A stretch of 64,000 nt of DNA from Nitrospirota bacterium (lineage in GTDB: Bacteria > Nitrospirota > Thermodesulfovibrionia > Thermodesulfovibrionales > Magnetobacteriaceae). The notes beneath the pieces were generated by a model that saw only the letters and a list, made by a program, of their open reading frames with translations, was not told the origin of the DNA and did not search any database. Shown one piece after another: positions 7,616 through 16,793 of this stretch (within the stretch, counting starts at the first letter, position 1; the number at the start of each line of letters is the position of its first letter). The translations under genes were made by a program, and so were the position numbers. The stretch covers positions 1 through 64,000 of the forward strand of contig JADFYO010000013.1 in the NCBI GenBank assembly GCA_015233015.1, written 5' to 3'.

Positions 7616-7631
7616 TGGCATAGAATTTGCT
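7616..7631 (+). promoter_or_regulatory. Sigma-54 (-24/-12) promoter of pilin 4
   Basis: TGGCATAGAATTTGCT matches the -24/-12 consensus with exact spacing. Transcription would begin near 7643, giving a leader of about 68 nt that includes the hairpin at 7658-7670. Confidence 0.7.
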
Positions 7632-7657
7632 ACAATTGATTGGCTGACTCAAACAAG

Positions 7658-7670
7658 CGGTTCTTAACCG
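7658..7670 (+). other. Conserved leader hairpin, pilin 4
   Basis: CGGTTCTTAACCG forms a 5-bp stem about 15 nt into the predicted mRNA. The loop base changes relative to copy 3 while the stem is kept. Confidence 0.4.
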
Positions 7671-7710
7671 TTAAATAGAGTACGCATGGAATTTTCAGGA
7701 GGTACATCCA

Positions 7711-8271
7711 ATGTATAAGACAATTTTCGGGATGAAGGCGAGAGATGAAAGAGGCTTTACGCTGATTGAACTTCTTATTGTTATCGCAATTATCGGCATA
7801 TTGACTGCTATCGCGGTACCGGCGTTTCTGGGACAGAGAGAAAAGGCGAAGGTAAGGGCAACTGAGGCCGGTGCTAAGGGTGCGGTGACGGACTTGCAGG
7901 GCTATCTCGATGCATACGTAGCCGGAGACCCGTATATAATAATCACTGCCGCTGACGGCACCCAGGGCTGCTACGAATCCACTAATGCAGGCACGACGGG
8001 CGCCTCCTGTCTGTCAGTTTACAACCAGGCCAGCGCGGGCACATATCCCGCGTTCCCAGGTGGTGTTACAACTATTGTTGATCACTTTGTCTCTCACCAC
8101 ACGTTTAAGGGAGACAAGAGCGCGTTTACCGGTTCGGCATTGTTCGTAACGACCGGTGCGACAGACGGCCAGATCCTTTTAAGCCCGAGCGGAAGCCGTG
8201 CGATCATTATTTTGGCCTATGCCACAAACTCTACTTCACCTATACTCAGCCAAATGGTTACTACTCGTTAA
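7711..8271 (+). CDS. Type IV pilin, paralog 4
   Basis: This 186-residue prepilin has the same leader length, cleavage site, hydrophobic helix and cysteine pair as copies 1 and 3. Small differences include NAGTTGAS and NQASAGTY. It has the best-preserved sigma-54 promoter in the array along with copy 1. A TPR-GT-C membrane protein follows about 100 bp downstream, behind a terminator-like hairpin, which hints at linked expression or a role in pilin modification. Confidence 0.93.
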   Translation: MYKTIFGMKARDERGFTLIELLIVIAIIGILTAIAVPAFLGQREKAKVRATEAGAKGAVTDLQGYLDAYVAGDPYIIITAADGTQGCYESTNAGTTGASCLSVYNQASAGTYPAFPGGVTTIVDHFVSHHTFKGDKSAFTGSALFVTTGATDGQILLSPSGSRAIIILAYATNSTSPILSQMVTTR

Positions 8272-8278
8272 TTCACAC

Positions 8279-8335
8279 AGGTGGGGCTGTTTCATTTTGA
8301 CGGGAAAAGGAGCTGTCCTTTCTCCCACCTTTTTA
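8279..8335 (+). terminator. Terminator-like hairpin behind pilin 4
   Basis: AGGTGGG pairs with CCCACCT around an inner AAAGGA/TCCTTT stem and is followed by TTTTATTTAT. It differs from the terminators of pilins 1 and 3. Confidence 0.65.
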
Positions 8336-8368
8336 TTTATTATAAGTAATGCACACGCCGGGTATTAG

Positions 8369-10141
8369 ATGAATCTTTTAAAGAATAACTCCGCACTCAG
8401 CGCGTTTTTTATTTCGTCTATTGTCTCTGCCGCGTTTCTTGGCGCCATTGCCTCGCTGTCCAATGGATTTGTTTGGGATGATATGCACATGGTGACTAAT
8501 CCTGTACTTATCGATACAAATTCGACCTACGGCTATTTCTTTAGTAAGGACATGTATTACCGGCCGTTTCTCCGGCTGTCTTTGGCCCTGGACTGGAGTC
8601 TGTGGCGGATGTCCCCGCTGGGTTATCATCTGATGAATATAATTTTACACGCGGCCAATTCTGTTTTAGTCTTTGTCGTGGCCGGGCGTCTTATGGCAAA
8701 GGAGTGGGACGGCGATATGCTGCCAGCGTTTTTTGCGGCTCTGGCGTTTGCCCTGCACCCCGTGCACGCCGACTCTATTGCGTGGATTTCCGGCAGGACT
8801 GATTTACTATCGACATTATTTTTTCTCCTCGGGTTTACAGGTTTCCTCATCTATCGCTGGGACGGCAATCTGAAGGGTATTGCGATATGCGCGGTGTTTT
8901 ATCTGTTTTCGATGTTCTCAAAAGAAAACGGGATTACGCTGATTGCGGTTGTGCTGGCCTATGGGCTTCTTACGAAGATGCCGTGGCGGCGGACCCTGCT
9001 GTCTGCCGCGATAATGCTCGCAGTTGTCGTAGTATATTTTATAATGAGGCAGGGCAGCGGTCTGAGCGACGTCATTATGAGGCCGGGAGAGCGGGGGGCA
9101 TATCTGGCGTCGTTGTCTTCATTGACAAAGTTCGCGTATACGCTTGTCTATGGAAGCGGATATTATATAGAGAAGCTGCTGCTTCCTCTGAATCTGAACC
9201 TGCTTCCGGCGATTCCTGACGGCGTCGGTTATGTGTGGCTGTTTTGTGCTGCTGTTGGGGTCTCCATTTTTTGTTTTATCAGGTGCGGCTCTTCTACGGC
9301 TTTTTTGTTATCTTGGATTGTCCTTACGATGCTCCCCTCGCTTTCGGTAATGTTTTCACAGGTAGCGGCGCCGTTGGGTGAGCGCTATCTGTATTTGTCA
9401 TCTGTGGGGTTTTCCATACTTACTGCGGTATTGTTTGCAAAGGTATTAAGCAGACGGGTCTTATTAATCGTGTTTATATTAATATCTACCGGGTATTTCA
9501 TATTAATCTACGAACGCGTCGGTGTGTGGCGGTCTGATTTGACACTCTGGTCAGACACGGTTAAGAAATCCCCGTCGTCTGCCGTTGCCCATACAAACTA
9601 CGGGATAGCCCTGATGCAGGAACAGGACATGGGGGGCAGCGAAAGGGAACTGTTTACCGCTCTCTCCATTGCGGATAAATCCAGAGAACAGGCCGCCCTC
9701 ATCTTAAACGCCCTGGCAAACATCGAGATTTCAAGAAAAGACTATACAAAGGCCACGGACTATCTGACTAGGGCCATTAATAATGACCCGGGCTGCACCT
9801 CCGCCTACAACAATCTCGGTTACGTTTATATGCAGAAGTCCGCGGCTCCCGGTATCGATGAACAGGAGGGAACTGAGGCGCTGAGGACGGCCATCTCGTA
9901 TTTCAATAGAGCCGTGGAACTTGCACCGTATCTTTCACTGACAAGGTTTAATCTGGGGCTTTGCTATTATTTGCTCGATGATTACGATAAGGCGGAGGTA
10001 TATTTTACAGAGACCGTTGACGCCGACCCCCTAAGCAAACTCGGCGAAAAGGCCGCATCCCTGTTGGCTTCCATCAGGCAGCGTAAAGAGGTCAATAATT
10101 ACTTAGGGCGGCGTCCTCTTGTATTAAGAAAAAAGCTGTAG
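8369..10141 (+). CDS. GT-C membrane glycosyltransferase with C-terminal TPRs
   Basis: The 590-residue protein has about ten membrane helices in its first 380 residues and TPR repeats after that. The first loop after TM1 has FVWDD (D37, D38), the acidic pair typical of GT-C enzymes that use lipid-linked sugar donors. YYRPF and HPVHADSIAWISGRTDLL are family motifs shared with TMTC-like and bacterial TPR-GT-C proteins. It would transfer a sugar at the outer face of the inner membrane. Its place between pilin 4 and pilin 5 suggests a pilin substrate, which is inference. Confidence 0.78.
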   Translation: MNLLKNNSALSAFFISSIVSAAFLGAIASLSNGFVWDDMHMVTNPVLIDTNSTYGYFFSKDMYYRPFLRLSLALDWSLWRMSPLGYHLMNIILHAANSVLVFVVAGRLMAKEWDGDMLPAFFAALAFALHPVHADSIAWISGRTDLLSTLFFLLGFTGFLIYRWDGNLKGIAICAVFYLFSMFSKENGITLIAVVLAYGLLTKMPWRRTLLSAAIMLAVVVVYFIMRQGSGLSDVIMRPGERGAYLASLSSLTKFAYTLVYGSGYYIEKLLLPLNLNLLPAIPDGVGYVWLFCAAVGVSIFCFIRCGSSTAFLLSWIVLTMLPSLSVMFSQVAAPLGERYLYLSSVGFSILTAVLFAKVLSRRVLLIVFILISTGYFILIYERVGVWRSDLTLWSDTVKKSPSSAVAHTNYGIALMQEQDMGGSERELFTALSIADKSREQAALILNALANIEISRKDYTKATDYLTRAINNDPGCTSAYNNLGYVYMQKSAAPGIDEQEGTEALRTAISYFNRAVELAPYLSLTRFNLGLCYYLLDDYDKAEVYFTETVDADPLSKLGEKAASLLASIRQRKEVNNYLGRRPLVLRKKL

Positions 10142-10232
10142 TTTTTTTTCAATCAATGTTTTATTATAATAGGTATATTCGGATGTGGCCGGTAAATGAG
10201 ACGCAGCCGGTAAACGACAACAGGAGGATTCG

Positions 10233-10709
10233 ATGAATATAATAACAACGATGAGCGAGGCCAACCGATTGAACAGGTCGCACGGGAAGGGATTTACCCT
10301 GGTCGAACTTCTGATAACGATGGCAGTAATAGGGATTCTCTCCGCCATTGCGGTCCCTATGTTCCTGGGACAAAGGGTAAAGGCGCAAAGGGCTGAGGCA
10401 GCCCAGAACATTCAGTCTCTGCGGCTTCTCATGGAGCAGTACTATAATGAAAACGGCTGCTATTACGCGCCATGCTCAACCCTGACCGACCAGGCGGTAA
10501 CGGGCGCCGCTAATATAATGACGTTTCTGCCCGCGTGGAAGCCCGGCAATACCAGCGGTCTGCTCTTTAACTACAGAATAGAGGTCAACACCAACCGGAC
10601 AACATATAACATTGGGGCAAACATGCAGCCTAATACCGTATCCACCGGGGCATCCTGCGCAAGCGGCGAGATTAAGATTGACAATAACAACAACAAGTGC
10701 GGCTTTTAA
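10233..10709 (+). CDS. Type IV pilin-like protein, paralog 5
   Basis: The 158-residue prepilin has a 20-residue leader ending in GKG and a mature start FTLVELLITMAVIGILSAIA with Glu at +5. The body differs from pilins 1-4: it resembles PilE-type minor pilins, with YYNENGCYYAPC, a GASC, and a C-terminal NNKCGF. Four cysteines could form two disulfides. AGGAGG lies just upstream of the ATG. It follows the TPR-GT-C gene by 91 bp and ends next to a palindromic repeat. Confidence 0.9.
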   Translation: MNIITTMSEANRLNRSHGKGFTLVELLITMAVIGILSAIAVPMFLGQRVKAQRAEAAQNIQSLRLLMEQYYNENGCYYAPCSTLTDQAVTGAANIMTFLPAWKPGNTSGLLFNYRIEVNTNRTTYNIGANMQPNTVSTGASCASGEIKIDNNNNKCGF

Positions 10710-10710
10710 A

Positions 10711-10765
10711 GATTAAAGACGAAGGGGGATAATCCCCCTTCACCCCTGTTGCCACCACCGTTTCC
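10711..10765 (+). repeat. Palindromic interspersed repeat, copy A (partial)
   Basis: This copy starts 2 bp after the pilin 5 stop with GATTAAAGAC and the perfect hairpin GAAGGGGGAT-A-ATCCCCCTTC, then CACCCCTGTT. The downstream half seen in other copies is shortened or diverged. It may double as a terminator. Confidence 0.8.
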
Positions 10766-10766
10766 C

Positions 10767-12458
10767 CTACCGGGGACTAAGACAGGTTCTCAGATTGTCC
10801 TGTGCTAACGAAAATAGCGGATTGAGCGTAAGAGATTGTTTGAAATACTCCACTGCTCTGCCGCACATCCCTTTATTCATGAATGCAATTCCTATGTTGT
10901 TATGGAGGATGTAGTCCATATCCCCGTTGATTCCTATTGCCTTGCCGCAAAGAGAAATTGCCTCATCATATCTGCCATTTTTAATCATAAGGTGAGAGAG
11001 GCCGATGTATGCTTCCGTATTTTGGGGGTCAATTTTTAACGCGGCATTAAAGCACTCCTCTGCCTCAACCGGGTGGTTAAGCCTTGTCAGTATCAGACCT
11101 TTCATTGAATGCCCCTCGCTGAAATATGGGTTTATCTCCAGTGATTTGTCTGCAAAGGGCAATGCCTCCGGGACCTTGTTATTGTTAAACAGGAAATGGG
11201 ATATGTTTTTATAAACAATGTAGTTGTCCTTTGTAACCGATATAGCTTGTCTGAAGATGGTTATGCTGTTTCTCCATGTTTTTATCTGAAACGAGGATAT
11301 GTACATAAGGGTGGCAATTGTGACAATAGCGGCTGTTATCATCGTTTTCGGTTTACCCCTGAGAATATCTGCCCCCCACCACACTATGATGATAAAAATC
11401 CCTGTCATCGGCAAATATGCGTAGCGGTCTGCGGTCAGGTGTCTTGCTATCTGAACAATCTGTGCTACAGGAATTAAGGTTACGATGAACCACAACCATC
11501 CGGCTGTGAACCAGGGTTTGTTCTTTCTTAATATAATGGCAAGCATAGTTACGGAGATAAGAGAGATTGCCGATATGAGAAATAGCCATACGGAGGGGGT
11601 GAAGTCGTAGGGATAAAAATATGCAAGATTGCGGGGAAGGAGTATTTTCGATACATATGTAACATACCCGATAGTGGAGTTGACCAGCCTTAATTTTATG
11701 GGGATAGCATCTGTACCCGATATGGCCCCTCCAACTTTTTGCGCATAAAATGCCACAAGGATAAAGATAGCAGAAATGATGAAAAAGGGGATTTTCTCGT
11801 AAATGCCGCTGCCTGGCCGCTTGGTCAGCCGCCCAAGCGGCCAGGCGTCCATTATCAAAAAAACCGCCGGAATGGTTACGATCATCTGTTTTGACATAAG
11901 TCCGGGTATAAAAAATGTGAATATCAGGAGGTATCTGACCCATGAAGGGTTTTTCGTATATCTGACGTAGGAGAGTATGGTAAGCATAAAAAACATTGAA
12001 CTTAACACCCCTTTCCTTTCGGCAACCCATGCGACAGTCTCCACGCTTAGGGGATGAAGCGCAAATGCAAACGATACTAAGGCACTCTTATATACCTCAC
12101 CGGTGGCCTCGCTAAGCGATAGAAAAAGTACTATGGCCGTAATTATGTGCAAGATCAAATTGACATAGTGGTGAATTCCGCTGTTTGAACCAAACAGCCT
12201 GAAACATAATGCGTGAGAGATGACAGTCAGGGGATGCCAGTTGCCGAGGATGATTTCAGTAAAGGCACTGCCCAGGGTCTTCAAAGACAACCCTGAGACT
12301 ATGATGGGATTAGAGAAGTAAACAGAATCGTCAACGATGAAAAAATCATATTCGCCGATTCCGCGATATAAAAACGCCGTCAGGACAACAAGCCCGACTA
12401 TGACAACGATGCGCGGAGGCGACCCTCGTTCATCCCAAGACCTGATTTTCATCCACAT
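10767..12458 (-). CDS. GT-C membrane glycosyltransferase with C-terminal TPRs
   Basis: The 563-residue protein has the same plan as the other TPR-GT-C proteins here. TM1 is followed by FFIVDDSVYF (D43, D44), then WHPLTVISH and HPLSVETVAWVAERKGVL. TPR units fill the C-terminal 170 residues (for example NTEAYIGLSHLMIKNGRYDE). It is most like the pair at 20224-23736. It is transcribed toward pilin 5. Three AGAATACCCTAA repeats lie directly upstream of its start. The donor and acceptor are unknown. Confidence 0.75.
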   Translation of the reverse strand: MWMKIRSWDERGSPPRIVVIVGLVVLTAFLYRGIGEYDFFIVDDSVYFSNPIIVSGLSLKTLGSAFTEIILGNWHPLTVISHALCFRLFGSNSGIHHYVNLILHIITAIVLFLSLSEATGEVYKSALVSFAFALHPLSVETVAWVAERKGVLSSMFFMLTILSYVRYTKNPSWVRYLLIFTFFIPGLMSKQMIVTIPAVFLIMDAWPLGRLTKRPGSGIYEKIPFFIISAIFILVAFYAQKVGGAISGTDAIPIKLRLVNSTIGYVTYVSKILLPRNLAYFYPYDFTPSVWLFLISAISLISVTMLAIILRKNKPWFTAGWLWFIVTLIPVAQIVQIARHLTADRYAYLPMTGIFIIIVWWGADILRGKPKTMITAAIVTIATLMYISSFQIKTWRNSITIFRQAISVTKDNYIVYKNISHFLFNNNKVPEALPFADKSLEINPYFSEGHSMKGLILTRLNHPVEAEECFNAALKIDPQNTEAYIGLSHLMIKNGRYDEAISLCGKAIGINGDMDYILHNNIGIAFMNKGMCGRAVEYFKQSLTLNPLFSLAQDNLRTCLSPR

Positions 12459-12509
12459 AGAATACCCTAATAGAATACCCTAAAAGTATAACCAAAAAGA
12501 ATACCCTAA
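12459..12509. repeat. Three AGAATACCCTAA repeats
   Basis: The 12-bp word AGAATACCCTAA occurs at 12459-12470, 12472-12483 and 12498-12509, that is at intervals of 13 and 26 bp. The set sits directly upstream of the minus-strand GT-C gene and behind the preceding gene. Operator repeats or a small tandem array are both possible. Confidence 0.6.
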
Positions 12510-12522
12510 AAGAAGGATACGG

Positions 12523-14649
12523 TCAATACGCGGAGAGCATTTTCTTAATATTGTGCTCCCACTCTGCCAGTGAGGCATTGTCCCGATTGTCTTGCAGAGG
12601 GAGTTTCTCGTAAGCGGACATAAAGAGCATGTGCGCCCTTTCGCCGTCGCCGTTTTCAAGGGCGAGAAGTCCGAGCATATAAAGATCGGAATAAGGCGTC
12701 TGGGGCGAGAATACGTCAACCGCCTTTGACAGTGCCCGATATGCCTCCCTATCCTCTTTCATTTTAAAACGGCACTCCCAGAGTTTCCTGTATATGGGAG
12801 ACTTTTTGTCATCAGGAGCGCGCCCTAAGGCGGCTGTGAACGACTTAAGCGCCCCGGCGTAGTCGCGGGTTCCTATGAGTGCGTCACCTCTTAAATAATA
12901 TCCCGACGGCAACCCGGGCGATGACTTAATAAGCCTTTCGGCGTATTGCCCTGCCTCCTCGTAGCTGCCCTCTGTTATTTTTATATGGGCGATTAACTGG
13001 TTTACGATATTGATATCCGGGTCTATCGAAGATATTTTATTCAACTCGGTAAGCACTGCGGAGGCGTTGTCTTTTGCAGGTATCTCGGGGGCAAACGGGT
13101 TTACGGCCTCTATCGAATATAATTTCACAACTTCAGGGTTGCTTGAGAAGAGGACCTCCGCGTCGTCGAAAAATACCGGTTTGTATTCCGGGAATTCCGC
13201 GATTATTCCTTTAAACGCGGCGTACTGCAGGGGTACGGTTATATAGGTTGGCCGGTAACGGGCGATGAATTTCCCGAAAACTATCTCGTCCTGAAAGCTC
13301 ATGTGGATATCATAAAAATCGAAGTCTGAAAATAAAAAAGGTACTTCCATGTCCATGGCTATTTTGTAGCGCGGATAAAGTTCCCACTGGAGATAGCCGC
13401 CGGCGTTGGGATGGTTCATGAGCGTACCATCGTCTGGCATATTCCTGACATGTTTCAGAAACGAGACGACGCCGTGGGGGAGGTCCCTCGACAGCACCGG
13501 CGCGTCCCTTAGTGTGCCGTGGACAAACATAAACGGCAGGGGCAGCAAGGCCGCGGCAATTACCCAATGCGGCAATCCCATCGGCCTTGCCGTACCGCCA
13601 TTATGCGGCAGAGCGTTTACCACCATAGGCATGACAAGGAGCGCAAATTCGCTCCTGAAGCGCGCCCCCTGCGTAAGAAGTATAACTGCGCCTCCCAGCA
13701 TGACGATATGGCTTAATCTGAGTTTTTTATATATCAGGCCGGCGATGACACAAAGTATCGTCAGGACAACCATTACAGAGAAAAGCGACTCATACGTCAA
13801 GCCATTGCCACTGACGTTGAAACTAAACAACTCCCCGGCAGACAGCCTTCTCAGTTCGTTTATATATATAGAGGCATATCGTGTATCTGTCAACGGCGCC
13901 GCAAGCAGGGCAGCCCCGTGCGGGGTCATATATACCGCCCCTATACAGGCCGCTGCTGACACTATCAGGACAAGTTCTTCCCTTGTGAATGGCGTTTGCC
14001 TTTTCAGGCGTCTTACATAGGCGTCAAACATATAAGCGCCTGAGATTAACATCATCACGGGATATTCGATGCCGTGCAGATTGACCCACAAAATGGCAAT
14101 GATGACAAGCCAATAAGACCGTTGCGGCCTGGCTTCATAGACATACACAAATGCAGCTATAAAGAGACAGCTAAAGACATGTGGCCTGCTCAGCAGACAC
14201 CGCGGCAGAAGCAGCATGATATAAAGCGTAAAGAGCATGACGAACAATGGCGTAACCCTGTATGTCATAACCCTGTTAAGTCTGGCGCGAAATAGCCCCC
14301 AAATAATTGCCGTAATCACGAAAAACAATATCGACCTGAGCGCTATAAGCCCGCCATATCCCAGCGCGTGGTAAATCTTATAACTGAGCAGTTGAAAAAG
14401 CCAGTAGTAGTTTGCCCTCAGGCGGGGCGGTGTAAGAAATGAAAAAAAAGAGCTATTGGCAATCTCGCCGGCCTCGGCAATATACCTGCCGCCGCTTAAG
14501 TGATACCACAGGTCGGTATCGCCGTTTATAATGGGCTGAGAGGACAGGGCAATAAACACGTAACCCAAAAACGTGGCGATATAAGCATAGCAGGCATATG
14601 ACCTCTGGACGGTCCGGGGGCTGCGCCCCTTAAATCTGTTCATTGGCAT
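12523..14649 (-). CDS. Large membrane protein with GT-C-like N-terminus and TPRs
   Basis: The 708-residue protein has many membrane helices up to about residue 400, a soluble domain, and TPR repeats in the last 170 residues. The first loop carries NGDTDLWYHL (D44, D46), an acidic motif like that of GT-C glycosyltransferases, though the rest is not close to the other TPR-GT-C proteins here. The start could be the first ATG or the one two codons later, preceded by AGGA. It probably forms a transcript with the gene at 10767-12458. Confidence 0.7.
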   Translation of the reverse strand: MPMNRFKGRSPRTVQRSYACYAYIATFLGYVFIALSSQPIINGDTDLWYHLSGGRYIAEAGEIANSSFFSFLTPPRLRANYYWLFQLLSYKIYHALGYGGLIALRSILFFVITAIIWGLFRARLNRVMTYRVTPLFVMLFTLYIMLLLPRCLLSRPHVFSCLFIAAFVYVYEARPQRSYWLVIIAILWVNLHGIEYPVMMLISGAYMFDAYVRRLKRQTPFTREELVLIVSAAACIGAVYMTPHGAALLAAPLTDTRYASIYINELRRLSAGELFSFNVSGNGLTYESLFSVMVVLTILCVIAGLIYKKLRLSHIVMLGGAVILLTQGARFRSEFALLVMPMVVNALPHNGGTARPMGLPHWVIAAALLPLPFMFVHGTLRDAPVLSRDLPHGVVSFLKHVRNMPDDGTLMNHPNAGGYLQWELYPRYKIAMDMEVPFLFSDFDFYDIHMSFQDEIVFGKFIARYRPTYITVPLQYAAFKGIIAEFPEYKPVFFDDAEVLFSSNPEVVKLYSIEAVNPFAPEIPAKDNASAVLTELNKISSIDPDINIVNQLIAHIKITEGSYEEAGQYAERLIKSSPGLPSGYYLRGDALIGTRDYAGALKSFTAALGRAPDDKKSPIYRKLWECRFKMKEDREAYRALSKAVDVFSPQTPYSDLYMLGLLALENGDGERAHMLFMSAYEKLPLQDNRDNASLAEWEHNIKKMLSAY

Positions 14650-14834
14650 TCCTGTACGACTTTATCGGCATCCTATACGATTTTATCTCATAGACCATCA
14701 TTTGTCAAACAATCGAATTGACTTCCCTCCGGGGTACTCCCATTTATATTGATATTTATGTTATTATATATGGTTACTATAGAGAAGAAGATTAGTCAGG
14801 AGGTGGACGTATCGACTCTAATCAAGAGTGTGCA

Positions 14835-16793
14835 GTGCGGCCTTTGCGCATAAGCGTGAGGGGTGTATTTGCAGGGGCGGTGTATTTTATATTAGCCGCA
14901 ATGGTTATAATGCAGATGGGTTGTGCCTTCAGGGCAAAGGGTAGCCAGGCTGATGTGCAGGCTAAGGCAAGCCAGCCTGAGGCGCAGACTAATCCAGCTC
15001 CCGACGCGCAGTCTGAACCGGCACGTGAGTTCGTTGAGGCAGTTCAGGCCGTAACGGCTGCCGACAATCAAACCACAGCTATAATACCCGCCGAAACTGA
15101 CCATGCGGCACCCGAAATAAAGCCCGCAACAAAAGAAGACCGGCAGGCCGCTGTCAAAGGAAAGGGGAAAAAGGCGCCGGTTCATAAGGCCAAAACCGCT
15201 GACGCTAAAGAACCGGAGTACCACTTTATGCTTGGCGCGATGGCAGAGGTTGGGGCCGATTGGGATAGGGCCTTGAAGGAATACCGCCTGGCCTTAAAGG
15301 ATGACCCGGACTCTCCATATCTGAAATTACAGATTGCTCAGATGTATATAAGGCAAGGCAGGATAGATGAGGCTGTTAAAGATGCCGGTGAGGTTGTCAA
15401 AAGAAATCCTGAATACATACCGGCATTAAAACTCCTTGGCGAGCTCTCCAATTCGCAGAAAAAAATTGGTGAAGCCATAGATATATTTGAAAAGGTAATA
15501 AGGCTGGCTCCTAATGATATGTCGGCATTTGTATTTTTAGGCGCCTTGTATTTATCGCAGAAGGACTATCCTAATGCGCTGAGGGTGTTGAACATATATG
15601 TCAACAGCGAAGACGGCAACACAATGGGGAACTACTACTTAGGGGTCATATATCTTGAGATGGGCGATACAGAAAACGCCGAAAAATATATAATGAAGGC
15701 GATACAGCAGGATCCATCTTTAGACAATGCCTATGTATATATGGGGGTAATAGAAGAAAAGAGGAACAACCCTGAGAAGGCGAGGCAGTATTACAAAGCT
15801 GCCGTCGATCTAAATCCTCAAAACGTAAAGGCGCGCGAGATGCTCTCCCGCGTTTATATACAGGACAAGGACTTTGGCAAGGCTATTAAGGAACTCAGAG
15901 AGCTAAGCAAAGAACTCCCGGAAAATCTTGAAATTCACTTCAAAATAGGGCAGATATATTTTGATGCGGAGGACTACAGTAAGGCAATCGAAGAGTTTAT
16001 GATTGTCAAGTCTGCAACGCCCGGCAACATCATGTCAATATACTACCTGTCCTTATGTTATGAGGCGATGAAAAAATACCCTGAGGCGATTGAGGAATTA
16101 AAGCAGATAATCAACATAGACCCTGAAAACACAAAGGCATTTTTAAGGCTGGGTTATATCAGCAGCGAAATAAAGGATTTTAACGCCGCCGAAAAATATT
16201 ATGAGGAGATACTGAGCTACGACAAAAGCAAGCCGGATTTCTTCAGGTATCCGGCTCTTGTATATTTAGGCGCCGGTGATTATGCTAAAGCCAGAGAGAT
16301 GTTGAACAGGGGAATAGCCAAATTTCCTGAAAACGATGAACTCCTGTTAGACCTTGCCGTAGCATATGAAAAGGAGAATAATTTTGACGAAATGGTTGCG
16401 ACTTTAAGAAAGGCTATAGAGATAAATCCAAAAAACTCCGAGACATTGAACTACCTTGGATATTCATACGCGGAGAGGGGAATAAATCTCGATGAGGCCA
16501 ACGATTTGATCAAAAGGGCATTGGAGCTTAAACCTGACAGCGGGGCTATTATAGACAGTCTGGGGTGGGTATATTTCAAGAAGGGTCTATATAATGAGGC
16601 ATTAAAGCAAGTCGAGAAAGCGGTTTTTTTGCTAAAAGACGATGCGGTGATATATGAGCACCTTGGCGACATATACGATAAGCTTGACATGTCGGACAAG
16701 GCAGTGCAGGCATGGCAAAAGTCGCTGAAATATTATAAAGACGAGGCCGGCCTTAAGGAACGGGTCGAGGAGAAAATAAATAAAAAGCGGTAA
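14835..16793 (+). CDS. TPR-repeat lipoprotein
   Basis: The 652-residue protein starts at GTG. A membrane segment (residues 9-28) runs into IMQMGC with C30 as the probable lipidated cysteine. A low-complexity Ala/Gln/Pro linker follows to about residue 120, and then about 14 TPR units cover the rest, ending with LGDIYDKLDMSDKAVQAWQ. Such proteins are scaffolds on the periplasmic side of the envelope. The reading frame ends inside the region where ispE must begin, so the two are probably co-transcribed and translationally linked. Confidence 0.82.
   Translation: MRPLRISVRGVFAGAVYFILAAMVIMQMGCAFRAKGSQADVQAKASQPEAQTNPAPDAQSEPAREFVEAVQAVTAADNQTTAIIPAETDHAAPEIKPATKEDRQAAVKGKGKKAPVHKAKTADAKEPEYHFMLGAMAEVGADWDRALKEYRLALKDDPDSPYLKLQIAQMYIRQGRIDEAVKDAGEVVKRNPEYIPALKLLGELSNSQKKIGEAIDIFEKVIRLAPNDMSAFVFLGALYLSQKDYPNALRVLNIYVNSEDGNTMGNYYLGVIYLEMGDTENAEKYIMKAIQQDPSLDNAYVYMGVIEEKRNNPEKARQYYKAAVDLNPQNVKAREMLSRVYIQDKDFGKAIKELRELSKELPENLEIHFKIGQIYFDAEDYSKAIEEFMIVKSATPGNIMSIYYLSLCYEAMKKYPEAIEELKQIINIDPENTKAFLRLGYISSEIKDFNAAEKYYEEILSYDKSKPDFFRYPALVYLGAGDYAKAREMLNRGIAKFPENDELLLDLAVAYEKENNFDEMVATLRKAIEINPKNSETLNYLGYSYAERGINLDEANDLIKRALELKPDSGAIIDSLGWVYFKKGLYNEALKQVEKAVFLLKDDAVIYEHLGDIYDKLDMSDKAVQAWQKSLKYYKDEAGLKERVEEKINKKR

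Noticed and set aside
4886-8271. Pilin array as a CRISPR or tandem-repeat array
   Set aside because: The repeats are whole genes with spacers of hundreds of bases; there are no short regular repeats and no cas genes.
11353-12030. 225-codon minus-strand ORF inside the GT-C gene
   Set aside because: It overlaps the TPR-GT-C gene in another frame and has a His/Tyr/Arg-rich composition typical of an out-of-frame shadow.
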